A DNA stretch of 64,000 bases from CBDFHV01 sp965247705. Lineage in GTDB: Bacteria; Pseudomonadota; Alphaproteobacteria; Rhodospirillales; CAMCUA01. A program made the translations under genes and the position numbers. Below are positions 17,159-27,968 of the stretch, piece after piece. The stretch's first letter is position 1, and every line of letters begins with the position of its first letter. The notes beneath the pieces are model-generated. The model was not told where the DNA came from, did not search any database, and worked only from the letters and a program-made list of their open reading frames with translations. Location: assembly GCA_965247705.1 (NCBI GenBank), contig CBDFHV010000085.1, forward strand, positions 248,001 through 312,000. The letters are read 5' to 3'.

Positions 17159-18580
17159 ATGACCCTGAATTGCAAGACCCCCGACGACGTGTTCAAGATA
17201 ATCAAGGAGCAGGAAGTCTCGTTCGTCGACCTGCGCTTCACCGACCCCCGCGGCAAGTGGCAGCACCTGACCATGACATCGGCCTTCGTCGACGAGGCCA
17301 GCTTTGTCGACGGCATCATGTTCGACGGCTCTTCCATCGCCGGCTGGAAGGACATCAGCGAATCGGACATGGCGCTCATTCCCGACCCGGAATCGGCGGT
17401 CATGGACCCCTTCGCCGCACAAAGCATGATCGTCCTGGTCTGCGACGTCCTGGAGCCTTCGACGGGTCAGCCCTACGGCCGCGATCCGCGCTCCGCCGCG
17501 CACCGGGCCGAAGCGCACCTGGCCAATTCGGGAATCGGCGACACGGCCTTTTTCGGGCCGGAAGCGGAATTCTTCGTATTCGATGACGTTCGCTTCGATG
17601 TAAGCATGAACAATACCTTCTACACCATTGATTCGGAAGAAGGTCCATACGTCAGCGGAAAGTCCTTTCCCGAGGGCAACCCCGGCCATCGGCCCCTGCC
17701 CAAGGGTGGCTATTTCCCCGTGCCGCCGGTGGATTCCGTGCCCGACCTGCGGGCCGAGATGGTGACGACCATGCAGGAGATGGGCCTCACCATGGACAAG
17801 CACCACCACGAGGTGGCGCCCAGCCAGCACGAGCTGGGATTGACCTACGATTCGCTGGTGCGCAGCGCGGACAATGTGATGATCTACAAGTACGTGGTGC
17901 ATATGGTGGCCCATACCTACGGCAAGACCGCCACCTTCATGCCCAAGCCGATCATCGGCGACAACGGGTCGGGCATGCACACCCACCAGTCCATCTGGAA
18001 GGGCGACAAGCCCCTGTTCGCGGGCTCTGGCTACGCCGATTTGTCGGAAACCGCCCTCTACTACATCGGCGGCATCATGAAGCACGCGCGGGCGCTGAAC
18101 GCCTTCACCAACCCCAGCACCAACAGCTACAAGCGGCTGATCCCCGGCTTCGAGGCACCGGTATTGCTCGCCTATTCGGCCCGCAACCGCTCCGCTTCTT
18201 GCCGCATCCCCTTCGTCACCAACCCCAAGGGCAAGCGGGTGGAAGTGCGTTTCCCCGACGCGTTGGCCAATCCCTACCTGGCATTCTCGGCCATGCTCAT
18301 GGCCGGCCTCGACGGCGTCGAGAACCGCATCCACCCCGGCGACCCCATGGACAAGAACCTCTACGACCTGCCGGCGGAGGAACTGAAGGACGTGCCGACG
18401 GTCTGCGGGTCCCTGCGCGAGGCCCTCACCGCGCTGGACCAGGACCGGGACTTCCTGAAGAAGGGCGATGTGTTCAGCGACGATCTCATCGACGGCTACA
18501 TGGCACTCAAGTGGGAGGAGGTGCACAATTTCGAGCACAGCCCCCATCCCATCGAGTTCCAGATGTACTACTCGTCCTGA
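17159..18580 (+). CDS. glnA: Type I glutamine synthetase
   Basis: The 473-residue enzyme makes glutamine from glutamate, ammonia and ATP. Motifs in order are MFDGSSIAGWK, FFGPEAEFFVFDDV, the HHHEVAPSQHELGL metal/ATP region, and NGSGMHTHQSIWK. NLYDLPAEEL near residue 400 contains the tyrosine that GlnE adenylylates. The length matches GSI-beta enzymes. An excellent ribosome-binding site (AAAGGAGG at 17142-17149) precedes the ATG. It is cotranscribed with glnB. Confidence 0.97.
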   Translation: MTLNCKTPDDVFKIIKEQEVSFVDLRFTDPRGKWQHLTMTSAFVDEASFVDGIMFDGSSIAGWKDISESDMALIPDPESAVMDPFAAQSMIVLVCDVLEPSTGQPYGRDPRSAAHRAEAHLANSGIGDTAFFGPEAEFFVFDDVRFDVSMNNTFYTIDSEEGPYVSGKSFPEGNPGHRPLPKGGYFPVPPVDSVPDLRAEMVTTMQEMGLTMDKHHHEVAPSQHELGLTYDSLVRSADNVMIYKYVVHMVAHTYGKTATFMPKPIIGDNGSGMHTHQSIWKGDKPLFAGSGYADLSETALYYIGGIMKHARALNAFTNPSTNSYKRLIPGFEAPVLLAYSARNRSASCRIPFVTNPKGKRVEVRFPDALANPYLAFSAMLMAGLDGVENRIHPGDPMDKNLYDLPAEELKDVPTVCGSLREALTALDQDRDFLKKGDVFSDDLIDGYMALKWEEVHNFEHSPHPIEFQMYYSS

Positions 18581-18643
18581 CCGCCCGCGCCTTGTCGCGT
18601 TCGTGGACCGGCTCCGATCTGGCCGTCCGGTCGAGAATTGCCG

Positions 18644-18742
18644 TCAGCCCCAAACGGCCATTCCTGCCACCTGGAACAGCCATAGCAGGAGCGAAGCTCC
18701 CAGGATGGCGTCGATGGCCTCGAAATGGTGTTCGTCGCGCAT
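18644..18742 (-). CDS. Possible 32-residue membrane peptide
   Basis: A short leftward frame starts at 18742 (MRDEHHFEAIDAILG) and continues as ASLLLWLFQVAGMAVWG. It is a charged head followed by one hydrophobic helix, a typical small membrane protein. No convincing ribosome-binding site is visible and no family is recognised. It occupies the 343-bp gap between glnA and the doeA-like gene, which otherwise shows nothing else recognisable. Confidence 0.3.
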   Translation of the reverse strand: MRDEHHFEAIDAILGASLLLWLFQVAGMAVWG

Positions 18743-19299
18743 CGGACTTGTTCCCGTGCAAAAGGTTTTCGGTTCTGCGAGTATCCTAACGCCCCCGTGG
18801 TGCGGGAACCGTTAACACCTTCACACAGCCACGAAATATCCGGTGAAAAATCCTGGCGCGTTGATCGCCGCCATGGGCGCCGATAGGGTGAAAACCAGTC
18901 AGGGATGGGGAGGGAGGACGACGATGACCTTGTTCGAACGCGGCGAATATCTCGATCGGTGCCGGCGCACGAAAGCGCGCATGGAACGGGCCGGGGTCGA
19001 CGTCCTCCTGATCACCAGCCCGGCAAATATGTACTACGTCACCGGCTACGACGGCTGGTCCTTCTATACCCACCAGATCGCCGTCCTCGCCATGGACGAA
19101 GAGGAACCCTACTGGGTCGGCCGCGGGCTGGACGTGGAAGGTGCCCACCTCACCTGCTTCATGAACCGCGACAACAACATCCCCTACTCCGACAACTACG
19201 TGGCCAACCCGGACCTGCACCCCATGGCCTTCGTCGGCGAGTTCCTCAAGGGCAAGGGCCTGGGCAACAAGCGCCTCGGCGTCGAGATGGATGCCTACT

Positions 19300-20376
19300 C
19301 GTCCCTATCCGGTTAAAGCAGGTAGCGCACCCTGCGGTTGAAGACTGTCGACCAGCTCCTTGTAGGTGATGGTGGGTTGGTCCATGGCGCGGCGGAGGAC
19401 GAAGTCGGCCAGATCGGTGATGCGTGTGCGGCGGTTGAAGCGGTAGCTCCATTCCCGGGCATAGCGCGGCAGGTGCTTGGCGCCGACACCGCGATAGGTG
19501 CCGTTGAGCCAGGTCTTCACGTTGGAAAACAGGACATGGACGACCGGCATCAAGCGCTCGGCATTCTTGCCTTCGCCTTGCACGACGGGGTGGTGGCGAT
19601 AGGTGTCGCGGAGTCCGGCGTACCCCTTGAAGGCGTCGCTGGCGAGGCGGCTTCCGGGCCTGACCGAGGCGCGCACGAAGCCGCCCAGCTCGCGGGCGGT
19701 GGCCGCCGGGAGGATGGCGAGCCGCGCCCGGCCGGCGACGAAGCCGCTTCCCTTGATGCCCTTGCCCGGCCCGACCGGCCGCTTCTCGACGGCCATCACC
19801 AACAGGCTCTTGTTCGGGTTGGAAAGGCCCCGGCCCCGGCTCTCCGGCTTGCCGCGCCCGCCATAATAACTCTCGTCGACCTCGACCAAGCCCTCGAGCG
19901 GAAATTCCGAGCGCTCCGTCAGGGCATGACGCAGCTTATGAGCCATCAGCCACGCTGTCTCGTAGCGCAGATCCAACTCGCGGGACAGCAAAAGGGCCGA
20001 GACCCCACGCTTGTCGCGCGCCATCCACCACGCCGCCAGGAACCATTTGCGGAGCGGCGTGCGGGTGCGGTGGAAGATCGTCCCCGCCGTCACCGATTCC
20101 TGATGACCGCAACGGGCGCATTCGAAGATCCTGGGCCGCGCCGTCATTCGGTAGCTCCGCCGTTCGCCGCAGCGGGCACAGACATAGCCCTGCGGCCAGC
20201 GCAGCCGGGCCAGCGCCTCGATGCAGGCCGCTTCCGATCCGTGCCGTTCTTGAAACGCCAACATCCTGCCCATCGCACCGCCCTCCAAAAGCCCGAGACA
20301 ATGCGATCAGCCTACATCCTCTACGTGAACATAACAAGAACATTTAGGCCGATCCTGTTTTAACCGGATAGGGACG
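19300..20376 (-). mobile_element. IS1595-family insertion sequence, copy 2
   Basis: This is a 1077-bp copy of the element at 5-1081, in the opposite orientation. Its ends are the same CGTCCCTATCCGGTTAAA inverted repeats. It is flanked by a perfect 8-bp target duplication, TGCCTACT at 19292-19299 and 20377-20384, the size expected for IS1595 elements. The insertion interrupts the doeA-like gene at codon 126. The clean duplication and identity to copy 1 point to recent transposition. Confidence 0.97.
19305..20273 (-). CDS. IS1595-family transposase (copy 2)
   Basis: The encoded protein is identical to that of the first copy: an N-terminal zinc ribbon with two CxxC pairs, then VDESYYGG and SDAFKGY catalytic motifs. 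The start is the ATG at 20273 behind the same GGAGG site. It runs antisense to the doeA-like gene it interrupts. Both copies appear functional. Confidence 0.93.
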   Translation of the reverse strand: MGRMLAFQERHGSEAACIEALARLRWPQGYVCARCGERRSYRMTARPRIFECARCGHQESVTAGTIFHRTRTPLRKWFLAAWWMARDKRGVSALLLSRELDLRYETAWLMAHKLRHALTERSEFPLEGLVEVDESYYGGRGKPESRGRGLSNPNKSLLVMAVEKRPVGPGKGIKGSGFVAGRARLAILPAATARELGGFVRASVRPGSRLASDAFKGYAGLRDTYRHHPVVQGEGKNAERLMPVVHVLFSNVKTWLNGTYRGVGAKHLPRYAREWSYRFNRRTRITDLADFVLRRAMDQPTITYKELVDSLQPQGALPALTG

Positions 20377-21191
20377 TGCCTACTATTTCACCGCCCGCTG
20401 CTATCAGTCCCTGACCGCCGCCCTGCCCGACGCCACCTTCGTCGACGCCGACCTGCTAGTGAACTGGGTGCGCATGGTCAAGTCGCCCCAAGAGCTCCGG
20501 TTCATGCGCGAAGCCGGCACCATCGCGGCCGGCACCATGCAGGCCACCATCGACGCCATCGCCCCCGGAGTGCGCCAGTGCGAGCCCATGGCGATCCTCT
20601 ACAAGACCCAGATCTGGGGCACCGAGGACTTCTGCGGTGACTACACTTGCAAGCCGCCCAACGCGCCGACGGGCAAACTGGCGGTGGCGCCGCACCTGGC
20701 CTGGGTCGACGACGTCCACCGGGAAGGCGAAGTCACGAACCTGGAGCTGGGGGGCTGCCGCTATCACTATCATTCGCCCCTGTCGCGCACCGTCTACCTG
20801 GGCGAGGTGCCCCAAAAAATGCGGGACACCGCCGAGATCGTGGTCGAGGGCCTGAACGCCGCCCTGGACGCGGTCAAGCCGGGAGTCACCTGCGAGGAGG
20901 TGGAAGCCGCCTGGCGCAAGGTCATCGCCAAGCACGGCATCATCAAGGAATCCCGCATCGGCTATCCGGTCGGCATCGGCTATCCCCCCACATGGGGGGA
21001 ACTGACCGTAAGCCTCAGGCCCGGCGACAAGACGGTCATCGAGCCCCACATGACGCTGCACTGCATTCCCGCCCTGTGGGCCGACGACTGGTCGGTCGTC
21101 ATCAGCGAATCCTTCGAGGTCACCGAGACCGGCGCCAAGACCTTCGCCGAGTTTCCGCGCAAGCTGTTCGTCAAGGGTTGAGCCCGGGAGC

Positions 21192-21257
21192 GGGCCGGTC
21201 TCAGACCGGCCCCTACGAAGCAAGACGGGGATGCGTAGGGGCGGGTCTGAGACCCGC
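21192..21257. terminator. Paired REP-like palindromes between convergent genes
   Basis: Two GC-rich palindromes, gggccggtct-c-agaccggccc at 21192-21212 and gcgggtctgagacccgc at 21241-21257, are joined by a spacer whose ends (cccctacg and cgtagggg) also pair. They fill the gap between the convergent doeA-like and nitroreductase genes. The unit looks like a bacterial interspersed palindromic element and would act as a bidirectional barrier or terminator, although no T-tract follows. Confidence 0.65.
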
Positions 21258-21261
21258 CCGC

Positions 21262-22059
21262 CTACTTCAATGGGAAACCCAACGCCTTGAGGGCCGGGCG
21301 GAGGTTGAGCCGGCGGCCGATGGAGAAGCGCTTGATCATGTGGCCGGTCCAGGAATTGGGCGGCGACGGCTTGCCGGTCGCCCGGTAATAGTCGGCCAGG
21401 GCCGCGTCGTAGGCGGCAACGCCGGGCTTGAGGACGGATTCGTCGTAGCGCTCCCGATGGACGAGGGTGTCCAGGGACATGCGGGGCTTGGGCCACACCG
21501 GTTCCGCCGCCCATCCGATGCACAGGCCGTAGACCACGTAGACCAGGGGCGGCAGGCCGAGGATGCGCGCCGCTTCTTCCGGGTCGTTGCGCATGGCGCC
21601 GATCATGCAGGCCCCCAGCCCCAGGGATTCGGCGACCAGCGACGCGGTCATGCCGACCAGGGACGCATCGATGCTGGAGACCAGCCCCATCTCCAGGCAG
21701 TCCTCCATGGTGAAGGTCATGCCGTGGCTTTCGCAGGCATACTTGATCCGGCTCAGATCGGCGCAGATGGCGACGAAAACGGGCGCCTGGGCGATCTGCT
21801 TCTGGGGGCCGTTCTCGTTGCCGGCCATTTCCGAGATCCGACGCCGGGTCGTGGCGTCGCGGACCACGATCAGGCTGTAGGCCTCTTGGTTGCACGACGA
21901 CGGGCAGCGGAAGCTGGCGGCAAAAATGGCGTCCACCATGGCGTCGCTGACCGGATCGGGGCGAAAGGACCGCACGGTCCCCCGGGCGTGAAGCTGCTCG
22001 ATGAGATCATTGGTGACGTCGGGCGCCGGCGCCTCGGGCACCCGGGCATGGGCGGTCAT
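21262..22059 (-). CDS. Nitroreductase-family flavoprotein
   Basis: The 265-residue FMN-dependent oxidoreductase has the family N-terminus GTVRSFRPDPVSDAMVDAIF and ASFRCPSSCNQEAYSLIVVRD, and the central GLGACMIGAMRNDPEEAARI with LGLPPLVYVVYGLCIG. It resembles NfsA-like NADPH oxidoreductases. The physiological substrate is unknown. It is the last gene of a leftward operon headed by aapJ, with a 91-bp gap after the hydrolase gene, so partial independence is possible. Confidence 0.85.
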   Translation of the reverse strand: MTAHARVPEAPAPDVTNDLIEQLHARGTVRSFRPDPVSDAMVDAIFAASFRCPSSCNQEAYSLIVVRDATTRRRISEMAGNENGPQKQIAQAPVFVAICADLSRIKYACESHGMTFTMEDCLEMGLVSSIDASLVGMTASLVAESLGLGACMIGAMRNDPEEAARILGLPPLVYVVYGLCIGWAAEPVWPKPRMSLDTLVHRERYDESVLKPGVAAYDAALADYYRATGKPSPPNSWTGHMIKRFSIGRRLNLRPALKALGFPLK

Positions 22060-22150
22060 GGAACGGGGGCTCCCGTAACGTTTATGCAGTTGGCCGGCAG
22101 GGTATGGGGTGACAGGCGATTTGCCAAGCCCATCAGGACGAACGGCGACC

Positions 22151-24169
22151 TCAGAAGCGCACGTCGTGAAGCGGCCGGTCCCAGTCCCGGGCCCAGGCCT
22201 CCACCCGGGCCACGTCCTCCTCCAGCAGCAAGCCCTCGGCCACCAGGCGCCGCGCGGCGTCGCCGATGGCTTTCACGTAGCCGTCGGCGTCGCCATAGCG
22301 CGCGATCAGGGAGCGGCGGGGATCGCCGGTCGCCCGGCGCACCTCGTCGGTTTCCGGGAAGGGCATGTAGCTGCCGGTAAACTCGTGCATGGCCCCCTCC
22401 CCCTGGCCGCGAGCGCGAAGGTTCCAGCCCGGACAGGTCCCCAACGGCGCTTGCACCATGGGCGCATGCACGCCGGCGACGTCGTTGCCGTCTTCGTCCA
22501 CCGACGGCACCAGGACCGCGTAGCCTTCGCCCCCCTTGCGGTCCGGCGGCAGCTTGTCGACCACACCCGCCTCGGCCCGCGGCCCGAAGTCGTAGAGTGG
22601 CAGGTCGTTGGGTCCCCGCGGCAGGGCAATGCCCGGGATGGCGGGGAATTGCCGCCGCCACGTCTCCATGTCCACCAGGGTGCCGTCGGCCTTGCGCGGC
22701 ACCTGGCTGTCGGGCGGCGGGGTGCCGTCGCTGGCCCAGCGGTCCAGCGCCGCCAGCATGGCCCGCAGCAGCATGGAAGTGCGCACGATGTTGTCCCGGT
22801 TCTGGCACACGCCGAATTTGGGCTCCTTGCGGTTGGGATCGGCCTGATGCTGGGAGCTGGACCACATGTAGATCCGCACCGTTTCGGGCTGCGCCAAATC
22901 ATTGCCCTGGGTGTCGGTGTGGGCCAGGGATCCCCGGCGTTGCCAGTATTCGGTGGCGGACTGGGTGTGGATCACCAGGGGGTCGGTCTCGGGGCGCTTG
23001 AGGATAGCGTCCTGGCGCCCCGTCAGGTGGTCGGTGGACGGGGCGTAGGAGAAGGGAAAGCGGTCGCCGAAAGCGTCGTGGTCCTCGTACTGCTGGCCGC
23101 CGGGCACCACGGCGTTGGCAAAGCGGTGGTTCATCCACATCATGCCGGCCCCGGCCACGTGGCTCATCACGCCGTCGAAGACCTTGCGGCCGGCCGCGTC
23201 GGCATTGAACCCCCGGTAGACGGTATCGCGGATCAGGCGGCCGGTCTGGGAGCGGCCCCAGCAGTAGGCCTTGTCGATCCGGCCGGCCAGCGGGTTGGCC
23301 TGGCCGTCCCCGTCGGCCTCCCCATGGCGCAGGAAGCTCACAAAATCCCGTACCGCCACATAGCCCAGCCCCATGACCAGGGGATCGCGAGCCTCGTAGA
23401 CCAGTTCGTAGAGCCATCCCGGCTCGAACCCGCCCGGCAGGTGGATGTGGCTGTCCGAGGGCACGATGGCGCGCACCATCCCCTGGGCGTCCAGCCCCAT
23501 GCCCGATTCTTCGCGGGCGAAGGACCAGGCGGCAGCCGGGACGGGAATGCGCTCGTCCTCGGGGTAGCGGCGGCGCGTCAGGCGCGCCTTGGACGTGTCC
23601 ATGGACACAACGGGATGGCTGCGGGTGGAGGCGCGGCCGCTGAGGGGCTGGGTCGTCGCCCCGGGGTTGTCGACGATGAATTCCGTGCGCACCGGTCCGG
23701 TCACGGGCTTGTCGCCGTCCCGGGCCACCGGCACGTCCATGACCGCGCGGCCGTCGCCGGGAAGCAGGTCCCCCTGCCAGGCGCACCAGGCCACCGTGTA
23801 GCCCCGGCGGAACAGGAAGCCGTTGCCCGCCTCGGCCAGGGACCAAGGATTGTTGGAGGCCGGGGCGTCGTTGAAGAACTGAACCGCCCGCTTGTTGCCC
23901 CGGTTGCCGTAGTCGAAGAACAGGCGCCGGTTGCCCCGCCCCGGGTCGGTGGGCCGCAGGATGTCCATGTCGGCGGTGAACGCCACCAGGCCGTCGCCGT
24001 TCACGCTTGCCTTGTCCAGATCGACGATCCCCGCCTGGGCCGGCGCCGCCGGATCGACAGCGAAGCGCGCCCGGCCCACCAGCCGCTCGTAGGGCCCCGC
24101 GTCGCCGAAAGCATGCCCGTTGGCGAAGGGGCGCCGCTCGGCGATTTCCAGTGCGATCCGGTTGGTCAT
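22151..24169 (-). CDS. Large alpha/beta-hydrolase-domain protein
   Basis: The 672-residue protein resembles a family of large alpha/beta hydrolases of unknown substrate. The N-terminal part contains FANGHAFGDAGPYERLVGRARFAVDP and an inner beta-rich region. The nucleophile elbow is probably AYCWGRSQTGRLIRDTVY near residue 300. Towards the C-terminus is MVQAPLGTCPGWNLR. The start at 24169 is supported by GGAG eight bases upstream and by a one-base gap to the preceding stop. No signal peptide is evident from this start. In this operon it may hydrolyse an ester or amide of the imported compound; that is inference. Confidence 0.8.
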   Translation of the reverse strand: MTNRIALEIAERRPFANGHAFGDAGPYERLVGRARFAVDPAAPAQAGIVDLDKASVNGDGLVAFTADMDILRPTDPGRGNRRLFFDYGNRGNKRAVQFFNDAPASNNPWSLAEAGNGFLFRRGYTVAWCAWQGDLLPGDGRAVMDVPVARDGDKPVTGPVRTEFIVDNPGATTQPLSGRASTRSHPVVSMDTSKARLTRRRYPEDERIPVPAAAWSFAREESGMGLDAQGMVRAIVPSDSHIHLPGGFEPGWLYELVYEARDPLVMGLGYVAVRDFVSFLRHGEADGDGQANPLAGRIDKAYCWGRSQTGRLIRDTVYRGFNADAAGRKVFDGVMSHVAGAGMMWMNHRFANAVVPGGQQYEDHDAFGDRFPFSYAPSTDHLTGRQDAILKRPETDPLVIHTQSATEYWQRRGSLAHTDTQGNDLAQPETVRIYMWSSSQHQADPNRKEPKFGVCQNRDNIVRTSMLLRAMLAALDRWASDGTPPPDSQVPRKADGTLVDMETWRRQFPAIPGIALPRGPNDLPLYDFGPRAEAGVVDKLPPDRKGGEGYAVLVPSVDEDGNDVAGVHAPMVQAPLGTCPGWNLRARGQGEGAMHEFTGSYMPFPETDEVRRATGDPRRSLIARYGDADGYVKAIGDAARRLVAEGLLLEEDVARVEAWARDWDRPLHDVRF

Positions 24170-24170
24170 G

Positions 24171-25292
24171 TCAGGTTCTCCGATCATCGGCGACAACCGC
24201 ATGGGCGACGTCGAACAGGGGCATCTCGGGCTCGCGCCCGAGCAGGGAGTCAGCCATCAGGCGCCCCAGATAGGGCCCCATGGTGAAGCCGCTGGCGGCG
24301 CAACTGATGATGAAGGCCCCGGGGACGCCCGGCAGGGGGCCGGCCAAGGGCTGATGATCGGGCGGCCGGTCCTGGAGGCCCAGCCACGTGCGAACGATCC
24401 GCGCGCCCTTCAACGCCGGAACGGCATGGCGGGCCAGGCGCACATTGTTGATGGCGTTGTGCGGGATGATACGACTGTCGTCTGAGTCGAGGTCGGCCAC
24501 ACCCTGCCACCCGCCGCCGATAAGCACCGAACCGTTGGGCGCCTGCTTCAGGGTCAGGCGCTGCCACACCACCCCCAGGGTGTTGCGGATCAAGGGCGGC
24601 AGGCGTTCGGTGACGTTGACCTGATTGACGTTGAGGCCCAGGTCCAGGCGCACGCCCATGGTGGCGGCCAGGCGTGCGCTCCAGGCGCCGGCGGCGAGGA
24701 CCACGCGGCGGGCGGCGACCTCGCCCAATCCGGTGCTGAGGGAGAAACCATCGCCGTCCCGCGCCACGGCTTCCACGGCCGAATCTTCGCGCACGTCGGC
24801 CCCCGCCCGCGGGAGGGCCACCCGATAGGCTCGGCCGGTGAGGCTGGCGTTGGCCAGCCCATCCTCGGTGCAGTGGGCGGCCGCCTTGACCCGCGCGGTG
24901 AGTTCGGGCTCCAGTTGTCGGGCTCGGTTGACCCCCACCATTTCGATCGGCGAACCCGCGTCCCGCCGTAGGGCGGTGCGTTCCGCCAGCAGATGCGCCT
25001 CCTCCTCCGTGAAAGCCAGGGTCAGGCAGCCCTTGGCCTTGGCCCCCATGTCCATGCCCAGCCACGACTGGGCATCGAGCCACAGCTCCCGCCCCTTGCG
25101 GGCGTAAGGAATGGCCGCCGGGGTAACGTACTGCAGGGACAGGGTGCCGGCGTTGACCCCCGAGGCCTGGCGGCACAACGGACCCTTGTCCAGGAGCACC
25201 ACCCGCATGCCGCCCCGCGCCAGGTGGAGCGCGGTCGTACATCCCAGTATGCCGCCGCCGACCACGGCGGCATCGAAGGGGCCTCGGTTCAT
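24171..25292 (-). CDS. FAD-dependent amino-acid/amine oxidoreductase (DadA-like)
   Basis: The 373-residue flavoprotein has the dinucleotide-binding motif AVVGGGILGCTTALHLARGG at residues 9-28, then LLDKGPLCRQASGVNAGTLS. A second conserved region is VVLAAGAWSARLAATMGVRLDLGL, and the C-terminus has CAASGFTMGPYLGRLMAD, typical of glycine/D-amino-acid oxidase-like proteins. It probably oxidises an amino or imino acid. It lies 12 bp after aapM and 1 bp before the hydrolase, so it belongs to the uptake operon. Confidence 0.88.
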   Translation of the reverse strand: MNRGPFDAAVVGGGILGCTTALHLARGGMRVVLLDKGPLCRQASGVNAGTLSLQYVTPAAIPYARKGRELWLDAQSWLGMDMGAKAKGCLTLAFTEEEAHLLAERTALRRDAGSPIEMVGVNRARQLEPELTARVKAAAHCTEDGLANASLTGRAYRVALPRAGADVREDSAVEAVARDGDGFSLSTGLGEVAARRVVLAAGAWSARLAATMGVRLDLGLNVNQVNVTERLPPLIRNTLGVVWQRLTLKQAPNGSVLIGGGWQGVADLDSDDSRIIPHNAINNVRLARHAVPALKGARIVRTWLGLQDRPPDHQPLAGPLPGVPGAFIISCAASGFTMGPYLGRLMADSLLGREPEMPLFDVAHAVVADDRRT

Positions 25293-25304
25293 GTGGAATC
25301 CGAA

Positions 25305-26555
<1,251 letters not shown>

Positions 26556-26558
26556 CGG

Positions 26559-27938
26559 TCAACGATCCGATTTCAACTGGACGCGGGCGTTGTACCAGTT
26601 GAGCCAGATGGAGATGGTCAGGCTGATGCTCAGATAGAACGCCATGACCAGGATCACCAGTTCGATGGACTGCCCGGTGGCGTACTCGATGCTGTTGCCG
26701 ATACTGACGATTTCCGGATAGCCCACGGCCACGCCAAGGGAGCTGCTTTTGATGAGCCCCAGGTAACGGCTGATCATGGGCGGAATGATCACCCGAAACG
26801 CCAAGGGCATGACCACGAAGCGAAAGACATGGCGCTTGGGCAGGGCCAGGGAACGGGCCGCTTCGACGGTCCCATGGGGAACGGACTGAATGCCGCTGCG
26901 AATGACCTCGGCCGCGTAGGCGCCGTGATAGACGGTCAACGCCACGATCAGTGTGGCGAACTCGGGCGTCAGCACCAGGGCATCGCGGAAGTTGAATCCC
27001 TTGAGAACCGGCGTGGTGAACGACAGGGGCGCGCCATGGAAGAGAACCGCCAGCCCGGGAATCCCCACCAGTGCCACCATGGACAGGGCGACGACCGGCA
27101 ACCGCCGGCCGGTTTTTTCGGCCACATCCCGGCCGATGCGCACCACCAGGTAGACCACGAACAGCGCCACGGCCACGGCGATGGCGAAGGGCGCCAGACC
27201 CGGCTCGGCAAGGGGGTCCGGGACGTAGACTCCCCGGTTGTTGATGAACACCATGTCGCCGACCGACAGGCTCTGGCGTACCGACGGCAGGGAGCGAAGA
27301 ACGGCGAAGTACCAGAAGAATAGATGGAGAAGCAGGGGCAGATTGCGGATCAGTTCCACATAGGCGCGGCCCAGGGCCCGCAACACCCAGTTGGGCGACA
27401 GCCGCATGAGGGCGACGACGAGACCGACCACGGTCGACAGCACCAGGGCGATGGCGCTCACCCGCAGGGTGTTCAGGATGCCAATGACCAGGGCTTGGCG
27501 AACGCTGCTGTCGGCGGTGTAGTCGTCCGCCTCGAGACCTTGACCGGACACGGCCAGGGCGATGGCGGGAAAACCGAACAGAAGCACCATCCGCAGCACG
27601 GCCAGGCGGGTATCGGCCGCCGCCGGGGTGCCCCGCCCGGCGGCCCACCGCGACAGCGCCCACGCCGCGAAAATGCCCGCCACCACCGAAGCGGCGAACA
27701 CCAGAAGCTCCGGCTCCAGCCGCGGCAACGGCACCCGCTCGCCCACATCGAAGCCGGCCCGGTGGGTCAGGAAATCGTAACCGGACTGGATGCCCAGTTC
27801 GGCCAGCCGTCGCACCGCGCGGCTCGCCATCGCATATGCGACCGCCAGCACCGCGCCGACGATCGCCACCTGATAGAGGATGGCGCGACCGTCGGCGCTG
27901 CGCAGGACGGACGTGGCCGTTCGAAGAACGGTCTCCAT
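26559..27938 (-). CDS. aapQ: Amino-acid ABC transporter permease
   Basis: The 459-residue AapQ/BztB-type permease has several membrane segments. The conserved ILNTLRVSAIALVLSTVVGLVVALM and YVELIRNLPLLLHLFFWYF are at the start of the transporter domain. The EAA loop is RSGIQSVPHGTVEAARSLAL, followed by YLGLIKSSSLGVAVGYPEIV. It is somewhat longer than usual because of an N-terminal region with extra hydrophobic segments. It should pair with AapM to form the channel. aapJ ends 30 bp upstream. Confidence 0.92.
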   Translation of the reverse strand: METVLRTATSVLRSADGRAILYQVAIVGAVLAVAYAMASRAVRRLAELGIQSGYDFLTHRAGFDVGERVPLPRLEPELLVFAASVVAGIFAAWALSRWAAGRGTPAAADTRLAVLRMVLLFGFPAIALAVSGQGLEADDYTADSSVRQALVIGILNTLRVSAIALVLSTVVGLVVALMRLSPNWVLRALGRAYVELIRNLPLLLHLFFWYFAVLRSLPSVRQSLSVGDMVFINNRGVYVPDPLAEPGLAPFAIAVAVALFVVYLVVRIGRDVAEKTGRRLPVVALSMVALVGIPGLAVLFHGAPLSFTTPVLKGFNFRDALVLTPEFATLIVALTVYHGAYAAEVIRSGIQSVPHGTVEAARSLALPKRHVFRFVVMPLAFRVIIPPMISRYLGLIKSSSLGVAVGYPEIVSIGNSIEYATGQSIELVILVMAFYLSISLTISIWLNWYNARVQLKSDR

Positions 27939-27968
27939 CGATCCCTAGTGGGATCGTCGATCGCACCC

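Larger units (their letters stand above)
18924..21181 (+). pseudogene. doeA: DoeA/EutD-like ectoine hydrolase (M24 family), split by an IS1595 element
   Basis: The two halves, 18924-19299 and 20385-21181, join in frame once the IS and one copy of its 8-bp target duplication are removed, giving 390 codons. The joined protein reads ...VEMDAYYFTARCYQSL... across the scar. The N-terminus (SPANMYYVTGYDGWSFYTHQ), the middle (LVNWVRMVKSPQELRFMREAG) and the end (ISESFEVTETGAKTFAEFPR, then KLFVKG) resemble DoeA/EutD, which opens the ectoine ring. The M24 pita-bread fold also includes Xaa-Pro peptidases and creatinases. GGGAGGACGACG precedes the ATG. No doeB is nearby. The interrupted gene would give only a truncated product of about 130 residues. 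Confidence 0.85.
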
